NCBI RefSeq assembly: GCF_021648885.1
Contig: NZ_JAKJHZ010000009.1
Coordinates: forward strand, 124,001 to 188,000
Reading direction: 5' to 3'
From: Nocardioides potassii
GTDB lineage: Bacteria > Actinomycetota > Actinomycetes > Propionibacteriales > Nocardioidaceae
Length of the DNA stretch: 64,000 nt
Shown here: one piece after another, positions 1 through 11,398 of the stretch
Position numbering within the stretch: the stretch's first letter is position 1
Layout: each line of letters begins with the position of its first letter
The notes under the pieces: model-generated
What the model was told of the DNA's origin: nothing
What the model saw: only the letters and a program-made list of their open reading frames with translations
Databases searched by the model: none
Made by a program: the position numbers and the translations under genes

Positions 1-17
1 TGCTGTTTCGTCCGCCC

Positions 18-71
18 GAGCGGTGGTCCACCCACATTTCTGGGCTCAGGAATGTGGGTGGACCACCGCTC
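18..71. repeat. Family A palindrome, copy A1
   Basis: Two perfectly complementary 21-bp arms (18-38 and 51-71) enclose a 12-nt loop. The arm begins GAGCGGTGGTCC and ends CCACATT. A second copy starts 83 bp later, and related copies lie near 1.2-1.3 kb and 24.9-25.2 kb. The symmetry is seen directly. If transcribed it would fold into a very stable hairpin. It lies just past the 3' end of the DUF559-type gene. Confidence 0.9.
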
Positions 72-100
72 GTCCGCGTGTTGGGCGACGACGCGCCCGT

Positions 101-154
101 GGGCGGTGGTCCAGCCACATTCGGTGCTGCAGGAATGTGGCTCCACCACCGCTC
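101..154. repeat. Family A palindrome, copy A2
   Basis: Arms 101-122 and 133-154 pair with three mismatches around an ATTC/GAAT core. The right arm covers two bases of the stop codon (153-155, minus strand) of the DUF559-type gene, so the palindrome and the end of that gene are physically merged. Its start is exactly 83 bp from the start of copy A1. Confidence 0.88.
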
Positions 155-1094
155 AAGCCGCTCGCAACCTGCGAACGAGGTCCGTGATCGGCCGGAACAG
201 GCTGTCCCAGTGCTCGCCGAAGTGCGGCGGGGGTCCGTCGTACCCGCGCTCGACCAGTGCATGGTGGACCAAGCGCACGACGGACTTCGGTGATCGCATC
301 CGCTCCTTGGTGACCAGCTCGTAGGGCACGGCGTGCCGGCGGTAGAGGGCGTACCGGTCGATGTCGGCGAGGTACTGGCCCCGCTCGCCCTGGTGCTGCC
401 CGCCTTCGAACTCGACGACCTGCTCGTAGTGCGCGAACCGGAGGTCAGGCGTCAGCTCGACCCCGGGAGCCACCTCGATCGCCACGTTGACGTCGGGCAT
501 CGGCATACCCGCGAACACCACGTAGGACAGCAGCTCCGCCTCCTTCATGGATCTGCAGCGCCCGTCGAGGAACGGCAGGACGTACGCCGTCTCCGGCACG
601 CCGCGACGCCACTTCTCCTCCGTCAAGACCTGGTCGAGGAGGCCGAGATCGAGCCGTTGCTTGTTGAGCAGCACACAGCCCATCGTGATCGCGTCGATCA
701 GGCGTGAGTCTGCGCACAGAGCGACGAAAGCGGCTTCGACGCTCACCCCCGCGTCGTCGGACGGCGGCATCTTGACGGTGCGGTGGAGGAACACGCCGTC
801 CAGCTCGAGGTGGAGGTCGCCCTCCACCACGAAGTGGAGCGGCCACGCGTTGCCCAACGAGAACCCGAGCTGGCGCAGTCGGGTCGTCGCCGTCGTACGC
901 GCTGACTCCGGGAGGGCCAAGCGTGCCGCCTCGACGTGGTCGGCCCAGGTCATGTCGTGGTCGCGGTGGACGTAGACGCCCTTGTGCAGCCGCCGGAACC
1001 GCACACCCTCGAGCACGCGAGCCGGGACGCCCGCGTCGAGGGCGTCCAACCGTCCGAAGGGCCCGTGGAGGAAGTCGTCGGGAATCGTGAACAT
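153..1094 (-). CDS. DUF559/Vsr-like endonuclease-fold protein with AbiEi-like N-terminus
   Basis: Predicted 313-residue protein. Residues 1-80 resemble the AbiEi-type winged-helix region common in actinobacteria (RRLHKGVYVH at 34-43, then an ARTTATTRLRQLGF stretch). Residues 180-280 carry a DUF559-like restriction-endonuclease fold core: EAE near 186, PDLRF at 216-220, VVEFEGGQH at 226-234 and a downstream Arg/Tyr-rich helix. These acidic residues fit a PD-(D/E)xK metal site. The ATG at 1094 was chosen because it opens the conserved domain; an upstream in-frame start adds 20 unlikely residues. No cellular role is established for such proteins. Here the gene sits between two pairs of long palindromes, and its stop codon overlaps one of them, which suggests a nuclease-repeat partnership (inference). 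It has no operon partner. Confidence 0.7.
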   Translation of the reverse strand: MFTIPDDFLHGPFGRLDALDAGVPARVLEGVRFRRLHKGVYVHRDHDMTWADHVEAARLALPESARTTATTRLRQLGFSLGNAWPLHFVVEGDLHLELDGVFLHRTVKMPPSDDAGVSVEAAFVALCADSRLIDAITMGCVLLNKQRLDLGLLDQVLTEEKWRRGVPETAYVLPFLDGRCRSMKEAELLSYVVFAGMPMPDVNVAIEVAPGVELTPDLRFAHYEQVVEFEGGQHQGERGQYLADIDRYALYRRHAVPYELVTKERMRSPKSVVRLVHHALVERGYDGPPPHFGEHWDSLFRPITDLVRRLRAA

Positions 1095-1200
1095 CCGCCC
1101 ATCGCCCCACGTCGGCGGACACTCGCGCTCGTACGAGCACGTGGGCCTGTGCACACGTCGCCCTCACGCCCGACTGTGGACGATCAGTGGCCCGGTGGGA

Positions 1201-1252
1201 AGCGGTGGTCCACCCACATTCGGCGATGCGAGAACGTGGCTCCACCACCGCT
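1201..1252. repeat. Family A palindrome, copy A3
   Basis: Imperfect inverted repeat (arms 1201-1221 and 1232-1252) with the family A core ACATTC/GAACGT. It lies 107 bp upstream of the DUF559-type gene start and 82 bp from copy A4, matching the spacing of the A1-A2 pair on the other side of the gene. Confidence 0.85.
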
Positions 1253-1282
1253 CGGTGGTGTGTCAGGTGCGGACACGCCCGT

Positions 1283-1336
1283 GAGCGGTGGTCCACCTAC
1301 ATTCCGACGCACGGAAATGTGGCTCCACCACCGCTC
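1283..1336. repeat. Family A palindrome, copy A4
   Basis: Arms 1283-1303 and 1315-1336 pair with a few mismatches. The copy ends 9 bp beyond the stop codon of the BrkB-like gene, so it could serve as that gene's transcription stop or 3' mRNA stabiliser. The 30 bp between A3 and A4 end in ACACGCCCGT, resembling the A1-A2 spacer end ACGCGCCCGT. Confidence 0.85.
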
Positions 1337-1345
1337 GGCGCAGGG

Positions 1346-2398
1346 TCAGTGGCGGCGGCGTACAACGGCTACGACCGCGAGCATCGCGGCGGCACCGGCG
1401 GCGAAGGGGCCGACCGGGGAGGCGGGGGCGGCCGACGCGGATGCGGGAACGGCGCCGGCGACTGCGGCGAGGTCGATCCGCGGGCCCTCCACGGTCTGCT
1501 CGGCGACGAGGCCGGCCTCGCGGGCGGCGCGGGCCTCGGGCGTCGTGTACGCCCACGATGCGGCGTACACCACGACGCGGGAGAAGTAGTTGATCCACAC
1601 CAGGAGGATCAGGGCGATGCCGAACGCCTGGAAGGCGTCCGAGCTCGCCGTGGACTTCAGCAGCAGCGTCGAGACCTGCTTGAGGACCTCGAAGGCGATC
1701 GCACCCAGGAGCGCCCCGGACCACAGCGATCGGGTCGGGATCTCGGGGGTGGCGAGGAGCTTGAAGAAGGCGAAGAAGAGGACGGTGTTGGCCGCCATGC
1801 CCACGGCGACCGCCAGCACCACGAGCACGACCGCGCCGACGGGCCCGAGGTCGAGGAAGTCGAGGATCGGTCCCAGCACCTTGGTCGCCACGCCGGACAC
1901 CGCGACGCTCACCAGCAGGATCGATCCGAGCGTGAGCAGCGCCAGCACGTCGCGCACCTTGCCCGCCACGAAGCTCGGCTGGTCCCGATCCGGCTCCTCG
2001 AAGACCGTGACGAGCGCCGTGCGCAGGCCCGAGAGCCAGCCCAGCCCGGAGTAGAGGGCGAGCACGAGCCCGACGCTGAAGATGCCGGGCGCCGCGCCCT
2101 GGAGCGTCTCGAGGCTCACGCCGTCGGGAGGACCGACCAGTCCGGGGAGGACCGAGTTCGCCGCGTCGACAAGGGTCTGGTCGGCCCGGTCGTAGACCTT
2201 GGTCAGCTGGCCGAAGACCGCGAACGCCAGCGCGAGGATCGGGAAGAACGACAGGAACGCGAAGTAGGTCACTGCCGCGGCGAGCGCGCTCCCGTTGACC
2301 GAGCCGTAGTGCTCGACCGTGCGGACGAGGTGGTCGACGAGCGGCCGGTGCTCGCGGACCTCCTGGACCCGCGCCTTGAGGGTGTCGACGAGGCCCAT
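1346..2398 (-). CDS. YihY/BrkB-family inner membrane protein
   Basis: 350-residue multi-pass membrane protein of the YihY/virulence factor BrkB family (old name ribonuclease BN, no proven nuclease activity). The N-terminal ALAAAVTYFAFLSFFPILAL segment is the family's hallmark first helix. About six hydrophobic helices follow, with a conserved ILLVWINYFSRVVVY segment near residue 285. The C-terminus, after about residue 300, is an Ala-rich tail ending in a hydrophobic stretch and basic residues. The ATG at 2398 shares one base with the stop of the upstream 2'-5' RNA ligase-like gene (TGATG), pointing to translational coupling in a trpS operon. Transported substrate is unknown. Confidence 0.85.
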   Translation of the reverse strand: MGLVDTLKARVQEVREHRPLVDHLVRTVEHYGSVNGSALAAAVTYFAFLSFFPILALAFAVFGQLTKVYDRADQTLVDAANSVLPGLVGPPDGVSLETLQGAAPGIFSVGLVLALYSGLGWLSGLRTALVTVFEEPDRDQPSFVAGKVRDVLALLTLGSILLVSVAVSGVATKVLGPILDFLDLGPVGAVVLVVLAVAVGMAANTVLFFAFFKLLATPEIPTRSLWSGALLGAIAFEVLKQVSTLLLKSTASSDAFQAFGIALILLVWINYFSRVVVYAASWAYTTPEARAAREAGLVAEQTVEGPRIDLAAVAGAVPASASAAPASPVGPFAAGAAAMLAVVAVVRRRH

Positions 2399-2907
2399 CA
2401 GCCGAGCCCGAACTCGCGCGTCGGGACCCAGCCCAGGCTGTCGTCGTGCACGTAGAGGCTGAACGCCGACGCGTCGAACGAGCACTCGAAGTCCTGCAGC
2501 TCGCCGAAGGCCCTGTCGAGCGTCGCGTCGTCGAGGTGGTGCGCGATGGTGACGTGCGGGTGGTAGGGGTAGTCCAGGTCGACGTCGAGCGGCCCACTGC
2601 GTACGGCGTCCGCCAGCAGCTCGCACGAGGAGATCCCCTCGGCCAGGGTCACGAAGACGACGGGCGAGACCGGGCGGAACGTGCCCGTGCCGCGCAGGTG
2701 GATGTCGAACGGCTCCACCGCAGCCGCGGCCGACGCGAGGTGCTCGGCCACCGGCTCGATCTCGTCCTCGTCCAGCTCCGTCGGCGGGATCAACGTGATG
2801 TGCGTCGGGATCTGCGCGGCCGTCGTGTCGCCGATGGACGTGCGGTAGTCCTGCAGCTCGCTCGCCCAGGGTTCGGGGATCGCGATGGCTACTCCGATGG
2901 TGGGCAC
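2398..2907 (-). CDS. 2'-5' RNA ligase superfamily protein (2H phosphoesterase)
   Basis: 169-residue protein with the two histidine motifs of the 2H phosphoesterase fold: HITLIPP near residue 35 and HVTIAHHLDD near residue 117. These form a cyclic-phosphate-handling active site in LigT/ThpR relatives. The exact substrate cannot be read from sequence. The GTG at 2907 was chosen because it begins the beta strand VPTIGVAIAIPEPW and lies 10 bp after the trpS stop. Longer in-frame starts would run into trpS coding sequence. It is co-transcribed between trpS and the BrkB-like gene. Confidence 0.8.
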   Translation of the reverse strand: MPTIGVAIAIPEPWASELQDYRTSIGDTTAAQIPTHITLIPPTELDEDEIEPVAEHLASAAAAVEPFDIHLRGTGTFRPVSPVVFVTLAEGISSCELLADAVRSGPLDVDLDYPYHPHVTIAHHLDDATLDRAFGELQDFECSFDASAFSLYVHDDSLGWVPTREFGLG

Positions 2908-2917
2908 GCCGTCGACC

Positions 2918-4060
<1,143 letters not shown>

Positions 4061-4219
4061 TCAGACGACCCAGCCGACGTTGTCGGCGACCAGGTCGGCC
4101 ATCGGGTAGACGCCGCGCAGGTCCTGGCGCCGCTCGAACAGGCTCACCACGTTGCCCACGTTGCGGTCCGCCAGCTCGCGGCGCCGCTCGATCTCGATCG
4201 CGATCTTCTTCTCGTCCAT
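4061..4219 (-). CDS. Small hypothetical protein, 52 aa
   Basis: Short, charged protein with a predicted amphipathic helix (EKKIAIEIERRRELADRN) and a C-terminal YPMADLVADNVGWVV. The ATG at 4219 is preceded by a GGGGAG Shine-Dalgarno sequence nine bases upstream, which supports it over longer frames. It lies between trpS and the MFS gene. No membrane segment or signal peptide is visible. Family not recognised. Confidence 0.6.
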   Translation of the reverse strand: MDEKKIAIEIERRRELADRNVGNVVSLFERRQDLRGVYPMADLVADNVGWVV

Positions 4220-4265
4220 GACGACTCCCCAAGGTCCGTCGGGCGGCGTGTCCGCCCTCGTTCCA

Positions 4266-4279
4266 TTGGATCGTTCCAA
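4266..4279. promoter_or_regulatory. Inverted repeat TTGGA-N4-TCCAA upstream of small gene
   Basis: TTGGATCGTTCCAA lies 47 bp upstream of the 52-aa gene, in the intergenic space after the MFS gene, and has the form of a dimeric regulator site. A second short inverted repeat, GCTGTGTTAACAGC, is at 4303-4316. Neither regulator is known. Confidence 0.3.
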
Positions 4280-4324
4280 CCTCAGGCTACGCAACGGTTC
4301 CCGCTGTGTTAACAGCAGGAAAAA

Positions 4325-5554
4325 TCAGCCGCCCGTGACGGCCCGGCCTCGCACGTGGAGCCGCGCGGAGACCAGCAGGATGGCGACCCCGGCGAGCGAC
4401 AGCGCGAGGCCGACCAGGGCCGGGGCCCGCAGTCCGTAGCCGGCCGCGATGACCAGGCCGCCGAGCCACGCGCCGAGCGCGTTGGCGATGTTGAGCGAGG
4501 CGTGGTTCATCGCCGCGCCGAGGGTCTGCGCGTCGCCGGCGACGTCCATCAGCCGCAGCTGGAGGTTCACCACGAGCACCGAGCCGAGGACGGTGATCAG
4601 GAAGACGACCGGCAGCGCGGCCCAGCCGTGCGGAGCGGTGAGCCAGAAGGCCAGCATGGTGCCCGCCATGCCGACGCCGCCGATGATCAGGGAGCGGAAG
4701 ATCGACCAGTCCGCCATGATCCCGGCGAGCCAGGTGCCGGCGACCATGCCGAGGCCGAAGAACAACAGGTAGACCGGCACCGACCGCTCCCCCAGTCCGG
4801 ACACGTCGGTGACGACGGGGGCGATGTAGGAGTAGACCGCGAACATGCCGCCGAAGCCGACGGCGCCGGCCAGCAGCGTCAGCCAGACCTGCGGCACCTT
4901 GAACGCGCCCAGCTCGCGGCGACCGCTCGCCTCGGCGTCGCCGGGGCACGACGGCACGAACCACGCGACCAGCGCGAGCGTCACGATGGCCAGACCCGCG
5001 GCCGCCCAGAAGGCGGCTCGCCAGCCGAGCTCCTGGCCCAGCACGGTCGCGGCCGGTACGCCGATCACGTTGGCGACGGACAGCCCGAGCATCACCTGCG
5101 AGACCGCGCGTCCCTTGCGCGAGGGCCGCGCCATGCTGGCCGCGACCAGCGACGCCACGCCGAAGTAGGCCCCGTGCGGGAGGCCGGCGGCGAAGCGGGC
5201 CAGCATCAGCTGCTCGTAGGAGGTCGCGAGCGCGCTGACGGCGTTGCCGACCGCGAAGGCGGCCATCAGCGCGATCAGCAGCGCCCGGCGGGGCAGGCGC
5301 GCGCCGAGGAAGGCGAGCAGCGGGGCTCCGACGACGACGCCGACGGCGTACGCCGAGATGATGTGGCCCCCGGTGGGGATCGAGACGTCGACCCCGCCGG
5401 CGATCTGCGGCAGCAACCCCATCGTGACGAACTCCGTCGTGCCGATGGCGAAGCCGCCCATCGCGAGCGCGACGACGGCCAGGCCGAAGTGCCGCGCGGA
5501 CACCGACGGCACGTCGAGGTCGGGCGCGGTGTCGTCGTGGGCAGCGGTCGTCAT
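4325..5554 (-). CDS. MFS transporter, DHA1 family (AraJ/PbuE-like exporter)
   Basis: 409-residue, 12-helix proton-driven exporter. The helix 1 motif GGFAIGTTEFVTMGLLP is typical of AraJ/YdhP-like DHA1 permeases, as is the loop FLGARLPRRALLIALM between helices 2 and 3. Members export sugars, nucleosides or drugs; the substrate cannot be assigned here. The ATG at 5554 gives MTTAAHDD. An in-frame TTG at 5572 would add six residues and reach the hairpin that follows icd. Monocistronic. Confidence 0.85.
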   Translation of the reverse strand: MTTAAHDDTAPDLDVPSVSARHFGLAVVALAMGGFAIGTTEFVTMGLLPQIAGGVDVSIPTGGHIISAYAVGVVVGAPLLAFLGARLPRRALLIALMAAFAVGNAVSALATSYEQLMLARFAAGLPHGAYFGVASLVAASMARPSRKGRAVSQVMLGLSVANVIGVPAATVLGQELGWRAAFWAAAGLAIVTLALVAWFVPSCPGDAEASGRRELGAFKVPQVWLTLLAGAVGFGGMFAVYSYIAPVVTDVSGLGERSVPVYLLFFGLGMVAGTWLAGIMADWSIFRSLIIGGVGMAGTMLAFWLTAPHGWAALPVVFLITVLGSVLVVNLQLRLMDVAGDAQTLGAAMNHASLNIANALGAWLGGLVIAAGYGLRAPALVGLALSLAGVAILLVSARLHVRGRAVTGG

Positions 5555-5574
5555 GGTCACAGAAGGATGCAAGA

Positions 5575-5609
5575 CAGGGCCCCCGAGGAGGTATTCCTCG
5601 AAGGCCCTG
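5575..5609. terminator. Hairpin downstream of icd
   Basis: CAGGGCC (5575-5581) pairs with GGCCCTG (5603-5609), and GAGGA (5585-5589) pairs with TCCTC (5595-5599). It lies 36 bp after the icd stop and just before the MFS gene on the same strand, so it probably ends icd transcripts. There is no T-run. Confidence 0.6.
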
Positions 5610-5644
5610 CCTGTGACGCGCGACTCAGTGCGCAGTCGGCGTGC

Positions 5645-7969
<2,325 letters not shown>

Positions 7970-8039
7970 CTAGGGTGACAGCGGCCTACGGGGGGCCGAT
8001 CACCACACGGGCCACACACGACCAGGAGGGCTGCTCGGT

Positions 8040-9179
8040 ATGAGCGACACCACCATCGACACACCGTCCACCGGCCAGAAGTTCACGGCCGAGGCCCTGG
8101 GCACCTTCGTGCTCGTCTTCTTCGGCTGCGGGGCGGCCATGCGCAGCGGTGGTGACTACGTCGCGACCGGACTGACGTTCGGCCTCACCGTGGTCGTGAT
8201 GGCGTACGCCGTCGGGCGCATCTCGGGCGGCCACTTCAACCCGGCCGTCACGCTCGGCGCCGTCCTCGGCGGCCGGCTCCCGTGGAACCAGGTCGGCATC
8301 TACGTCGCCGCCCAGCTGGTCGGCGGCCTCCTCGCGGGCGCCGCGCTCTTCGGGCTCAACCACGGCTTCGAGGGCTTCAGCGCCGAGGGCAACATGGCCC
8401 AGAACTTCTTCGGCGACCAGGGCACCGGCTTCGCCTGGTGGGCGGCGCTGCTGCTCGAGACGCTGATGACCGCCGTCTTCCTCTGGGTGATCCTCGCGGT
8501 CACCGACGAGCGCAACGCGATCAACGTCGCGATGGGCCCGTTGGCGATCGGCCTGGCACTCGCGATGATCCACTTCGCGTCGATGAGCGCGACCGGCACC
8601 TCGGTCAACCCGGCCCGCTCGATCGGCGTGGGCGTCTTCGCCGGCACCGACGCGATCGTCCAGCTGTGGCTGTTCGTCCTGGCGCCGCTGCTCGGAGCGG
8701 CGATCGCCGGCCTGACCTATCCCGTCCTGTTCGGCCACGGCGCCGAGCCGGTCGCCGGCTCCGGCCTCAGCTTCGGCGGCGGCCGCAAGGACCAGTTCGT
8801 CCCGGGCAGCTACGAGGCGCAGTGGAACCAGGGCCAGCAGGGTGGCTGGGGCCAGCCCGGCTCCGCGTGGGGCGCCCCGCCGCAGCAGCAGTGGGGCCAG
8901 CCGCAGCACCCCGACCCGTACGCCGCCCCGCAGCAGCAGCCCGACCCGTACGCCGCCCCGCAGCAGCAGCCCGGGCAGCCCGGCCAGTGGGGCCAGCCGA
9001 CCCAGCCCTCGCAGCCGACGCAGCCCGGCCAGCCCGGCCAGTGGGGCGCTCCCCCGCCGCAGCAGCCCGCGCCCGGCCAGGCATCACCCGGTCACGGGCC
9101 CGGGGCTCCGGGCCACTGGGGCAACCCCGACGGTGACGACGACGGCCGCACCCAGGTGCGACGCCCCGACCAGCCCTAG
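8040..9179 (+). CDS. Aquaporin (MIP family) with long disordered Gln/Pro-rich tail
   Basis: 379-residue MIP channel for water or small solutes. Residues 1-235 form the six-helix channel with both NPA boxes (GGHFNPAVT near residue 68 and TSVNPARS near 190). Arg follows the second box, as in water-selective AqpZ. Residues 250-379 are a low-complexity cytoplasmic tail rich in Q, P, G and W, including two identical 10-residue units encoded by a 30-bp tandem duplication. The usual AqpZ length is about 230-250 residues, so the tail is extra. A strong AGGAGG lies nine bases before the ATG. Its stop codon shares CTAG with the stop of the convergent lipoprotein gene. Confidence 0.9.
   Translation: MSDTTIDTPSTGQKFTAEALGTFVLVFFGCGAAMRSGGDYVATGLTFGLTVVVMAYAVGRISGGHFNPAVTLGAVLGGRLPWNQVGIYVAAQLVGGLLAGAALFGLNHGFEGFSAEGNMAQNFFGDQGTGFAWWAALLLETLMTAVFLWVILAVTDERNAINVAMGPLAIGLALAMIHFASMSATGTSVNPARSIGVGVFAGTDAIVQLWLFVLAPLLGAAIAGLTYPVLFGHGAEPVAGSGLSFGGGRKDQFVPGSYEAQWNQGQQGGWGQPGSAWGAPPQQQWGQPQHPDPYAAPQQQPDPYAAPQQQPGQPGQWGQPTQPSQPTQPGQPGQWGAPPPQQPAPGQASPGHGPGAPGHWGNPDGDDDGRTQVRRPDQP
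8911..8970 (+). repeat. 30-bp perfect tandem duplication in aquaporin tail
   Basis: Two consecutive identical 30-bp units (8911-8940 and 8941-8970), each encoding PDPYAAPQQQ in frame. Further QPGQPGQWG-type degenerate repeats follow. It suggests replication-slippage growth of the tail. Confidence 0.9.
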
Positions 9180-9883
9180 CTGGGCCCGTTCGGCACCAGG
9201 ACGGCGATCCACCCGTCGTCGAGGTCCTCGATCGACACGAGGCCGACACCCTTCTCGTACACGCTGCGGGACTCGGTGTCGGCCTCGTCGTGCATCTGGA
9301 CCATGTCGTCCGAGAGCTCCTCGACCTGACGACTGGCCCGGGGCAGCGACGGCACGAGGTAGGTCGGCCACCCGTCCCCGATCCGCAGGTGGGCCGGCAT
9401 GACGAGCCCGGCCTCCGCGCCGTCCTCGCCCGCACGCCACGACCCGGCTGCCAGCTCCTCGCCGACGACCCACACATTGCCGTCGTCGTCCTGCGCGTAG
9501 AGCCGGGTCTCGACGCTTGCCGTTCCGCCGTCACCGGGGTCGGTGGTCGTCTCCACAGCCGTCGCGGCGAGGCCGTCGACCGGGATCGTGCCGTCGCGCA
9601 CGTCGACGACCAGCCTGCCGGCCGGGTTGCCGTCGCGGGTGACGTCGTAGGTCCAGCGGGTCCCGGGCTGCAGTGGCAGCCACGGGTTGTCGACGACGTC
9701 GACGAAGTCGGCCGCGTCGGGCGACGGGGTCGGGATGACGAGCCCGTTGATCCCCGGCTGGTCGTAGGGCTGCGGCTGGCCGACGCCCCCGCAACCGGCG
9801 AGCGCGGCGAGCGGCACGACGGCCGCGGCGACGCGCAGGCGTCGTACGAGCGCAGGCACGGACGCGGGCACGGACGCGGGCAT
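9176..9883 (-). CDS. Secreted lipoprotein, unknown function
   Basis: 235-residue predicted lipoprotein. The N-terminal signal ends in the lipobox LAALAGCGG at about residues 25-33, so Cys would be lipidated and the protein anchored outside the membrane. The mature part is acidic, mostly beta in appearance, and opens with a [21 protein letters not shown] stretch. Such 'NPWLPL' proteins are frequent in actinobacteria, but their role is unknown. The ATG at 9883 gives a compact signal peptide; ATG 9895 is also possible. It is divergent from mdh and convergent with the aquaporin gene, overlapping it by 4 bp. Confidence 0.75.
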   Translation of the reverse strand: MPASVPASVPALVRRLRVAAAVVPLAALAGCGGVGQPQPYDQPGINGLVIPTPSPDAADFVDVVDNPWLPLQPGTRWTYDVTRDGNPAGRLVVDVRDGTIPVDGLAATAVETTTDPGDGGTASVETRLYAQDDDGNVWVVGEELAAGSWRAGEDGAEAGLVMPAHLRIGDGWPTYLVPSLPRASRQVEELSDDMVQMHDEADTESRSVYEKGVGLVSIEDLDDGWIAVLVPNGPS

Positions 9884-9980
9884 GGGCGCCAGCATGCCAG
9901 CCGCCCACCAGCCTGCCCGTGCGACGGCGCTGCTAGCGTCAGCGGGACCAGGAAGACCACCCCTCACGAGGAGAAGACCC

Positions 9981-10967
9981 GTGACCTCCGAACCCCTGAA
10001 GGTGGCCGTCACCGGCGCCGCCGGCCAGATCGGCTACAGCCTGCTGTTCCGCCTCGCGAGCGGCGCGCTCGCCGCGGACCGTCCGATCGAGCTGCGCCTG
10101 CTCGAGATCGAGCCCGCGCTCAAGGCGCTCGAGGGCGTCGTCATGGAGCTCGACGACTGCGCGTTCCCGAACCTCGCCGGTGTCGAGATCGGTGCGGACG
10201 CCGAGAAGATCTTCGACGGCGTCAACCTCGCCCTCCTCGTCGGCGCGCGCCCGCGCGGCCCCGGCATGGAGCGGGGCGACCTGCTGTCGGCCAACGGCGC
10301 GATCTTCACCGCGCAGGGCAAGGCGCTCAACGCGGTCGCCGCGGACGACGTACGCATCGGCGTGACCGGCAACCCGGCCAACACCAACGCCCTCATCGCG
10401 ATGAGCAACGCACCCGACATCCCGCAGGAGCGCTTCTCCGCGCTGACCCGCCTCGACCACAACCGGGCGATCTCGCAGCTCGCGGCCAAGACCGGCGCCA
10501 AGGTCACCGACATCAAGAAGATGACGATCTGGGGCAACCACTCGGCCACCCAGTACCCCGACCTGTTCCACGCGGAGGTCAACGGCCAGAACGCGGCCGA
10601 GGCCGTCGGCGACCAGGCCTGGCTGGAGAACGACTTCATCCCCACCGTCGCCAAGCGAGGTGCCGCGATCATCGACGCCAGGGGCTCGTCCTCGGCCGCG
10701 TCGGCCGCCTCCGCCACGATCGATGCCGCCCGCGACTGGCTCTTCGGCTCACCCGCCGACGACTGGGTCTCGATGGCGGTGGTCTCGAAGGGCGAGTACG
10801 GCGTCCCCGAGGGCCTGATCTCGTCGTTCCCGGTCACCACGTCGGGTGGCGACTGGTCGATCGTCGAGGGTCTCGAGATCGACGACTTCTCCCGCGCCCG
10901 CATCGACGCCTCGACGGCCGAGCTGGCCGACGAGCGCCAGGCCGTCACCGAGCTCGGCCTGATCTGA
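9981..10967 (+). CDS. mdh: Malate dehydrogenase (NAD)
   Basis: 328-residue MDH that interconverts malate and oxaloacetate in the TCA cycle. The Rossmann motif [14 protein letters not shown] opens the protein. [20 protein letters not shown], near residues 180-200, carries the catalytic His of the cytosolic/type-2 MDH group, and [14 protein letters not shown] is the substrate loop. The GTG at 9981 follows a GAGGAGA Shine-Dalgarno sequence; longer frames lack family similarity. A 66-bp palindrome (family C) begins 7 bp after the stop and probably shapes the 3' end. Confidence 0.97.
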   Translation: MTSEPLKVAVTGAAGQIGYSLLFRLASGALAADRPIELRLLEIEPALKALEGVVMELDDCAFPNLAGVEIGADAEKIFDGVNLALLVGARPRGPGMERGDLLSANGAIFTAQGKALNAVAADDVRIGVTGNPANTNALIAMSNAPDIPQERFSALTRLDHNRAISQLAAKTGAKVTDIKKMTIWGNHSATQYPDLFHAEVNGQNAAEAVGDQAWLENDFIPTVAKRGAAIIDARGSSSAASAASATIDAARDWLFGSPADDWVSMAVVSKGEYGVPEGLISSFPVTTSGGDWSIVEGLEIDDFSRARIDASTAELADERQAVTELGLI

Positions 10968-10974
10968 CGCACTG

Positions 10975-11040
10975 ACGCACGAGCGGTGCGTGAGGCGGCT
11001 TCCGGAGGTCCGGAACGCCCCTCGCGCACCGCTCGTGCGT
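10975..11040. repeat. Family C palindrome, copy C1 (mdh 3' hairpin)
   Basis: Thirty-base arms 10975-11004 and 11011-11040 pair with four mismatches around a 6-nt loop, one of the longest hairpins in the window. The core word is GAGCGGTGCGTGAG. It sits between convergent mdh and the DUF3017 gene, so it may act as a two-way terminator. Related sequence occurs near 24.8 and 25.1 kb. Confidence 0.85.
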
Positions 11041-11059
11041 TCTGGTGGTCGGGCAGGCG

Positions 11060-11398
11060 CTAGAAGCCGCCCGGCTGCTCGGGGATCGACCCGGCCAGGA
11101 AGATGAGGAGCCCGCCGAGCACGAGCAGGACGAGCGCGTCGAACACCTTGTGCCGTACGGCGAGCATGCCGGCGTCGCGGGCGCGGAGGACCAGCCGGAC
11201 CAGGGCGCCGAAGACGAGCGCGCCGCCCATCAGCCGGATGCCCGTGCGCCACTGGCCGGCGTCGACCGCGACCAGGACGAGCGCACCCGTGACCACGGCC
11301 AGCACGAGCAGGTAGAACATCCCGCCGATCGTCGAGGGGTAGCGCCGCTCCTCCTCGGGAGGGGCGCCCTCGAGGTGCTCGGGCTCGGACGAGGTCAT
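11060..11398 (-). CDS. DUF3017 small membrane protein
   Basis: 112-residue protein with three predicted helices (about 24-45, 55-71 and 84-103) and an acidic N-terminus. Size, helices and position directly after folD match DUF3017 proteins of actinobacteria. Its function is unknown. The ATG at 11398 overlaps the folD stop by four bases (ATGA), a classic coupling arrangement. Last gene of the purine/folate operon. Confidence 0.75.
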   Translation of the reverse strand: MTSSEPEHLEGAPPEEERRYPSTIGGMFYLLVLAVVTGALVLVAVDAGQWRTGIRLMGGALVFGALVRLVLRARDAGMLAVRHKVFDALVLLVLGGLLIFLAGSIPEQPGGF

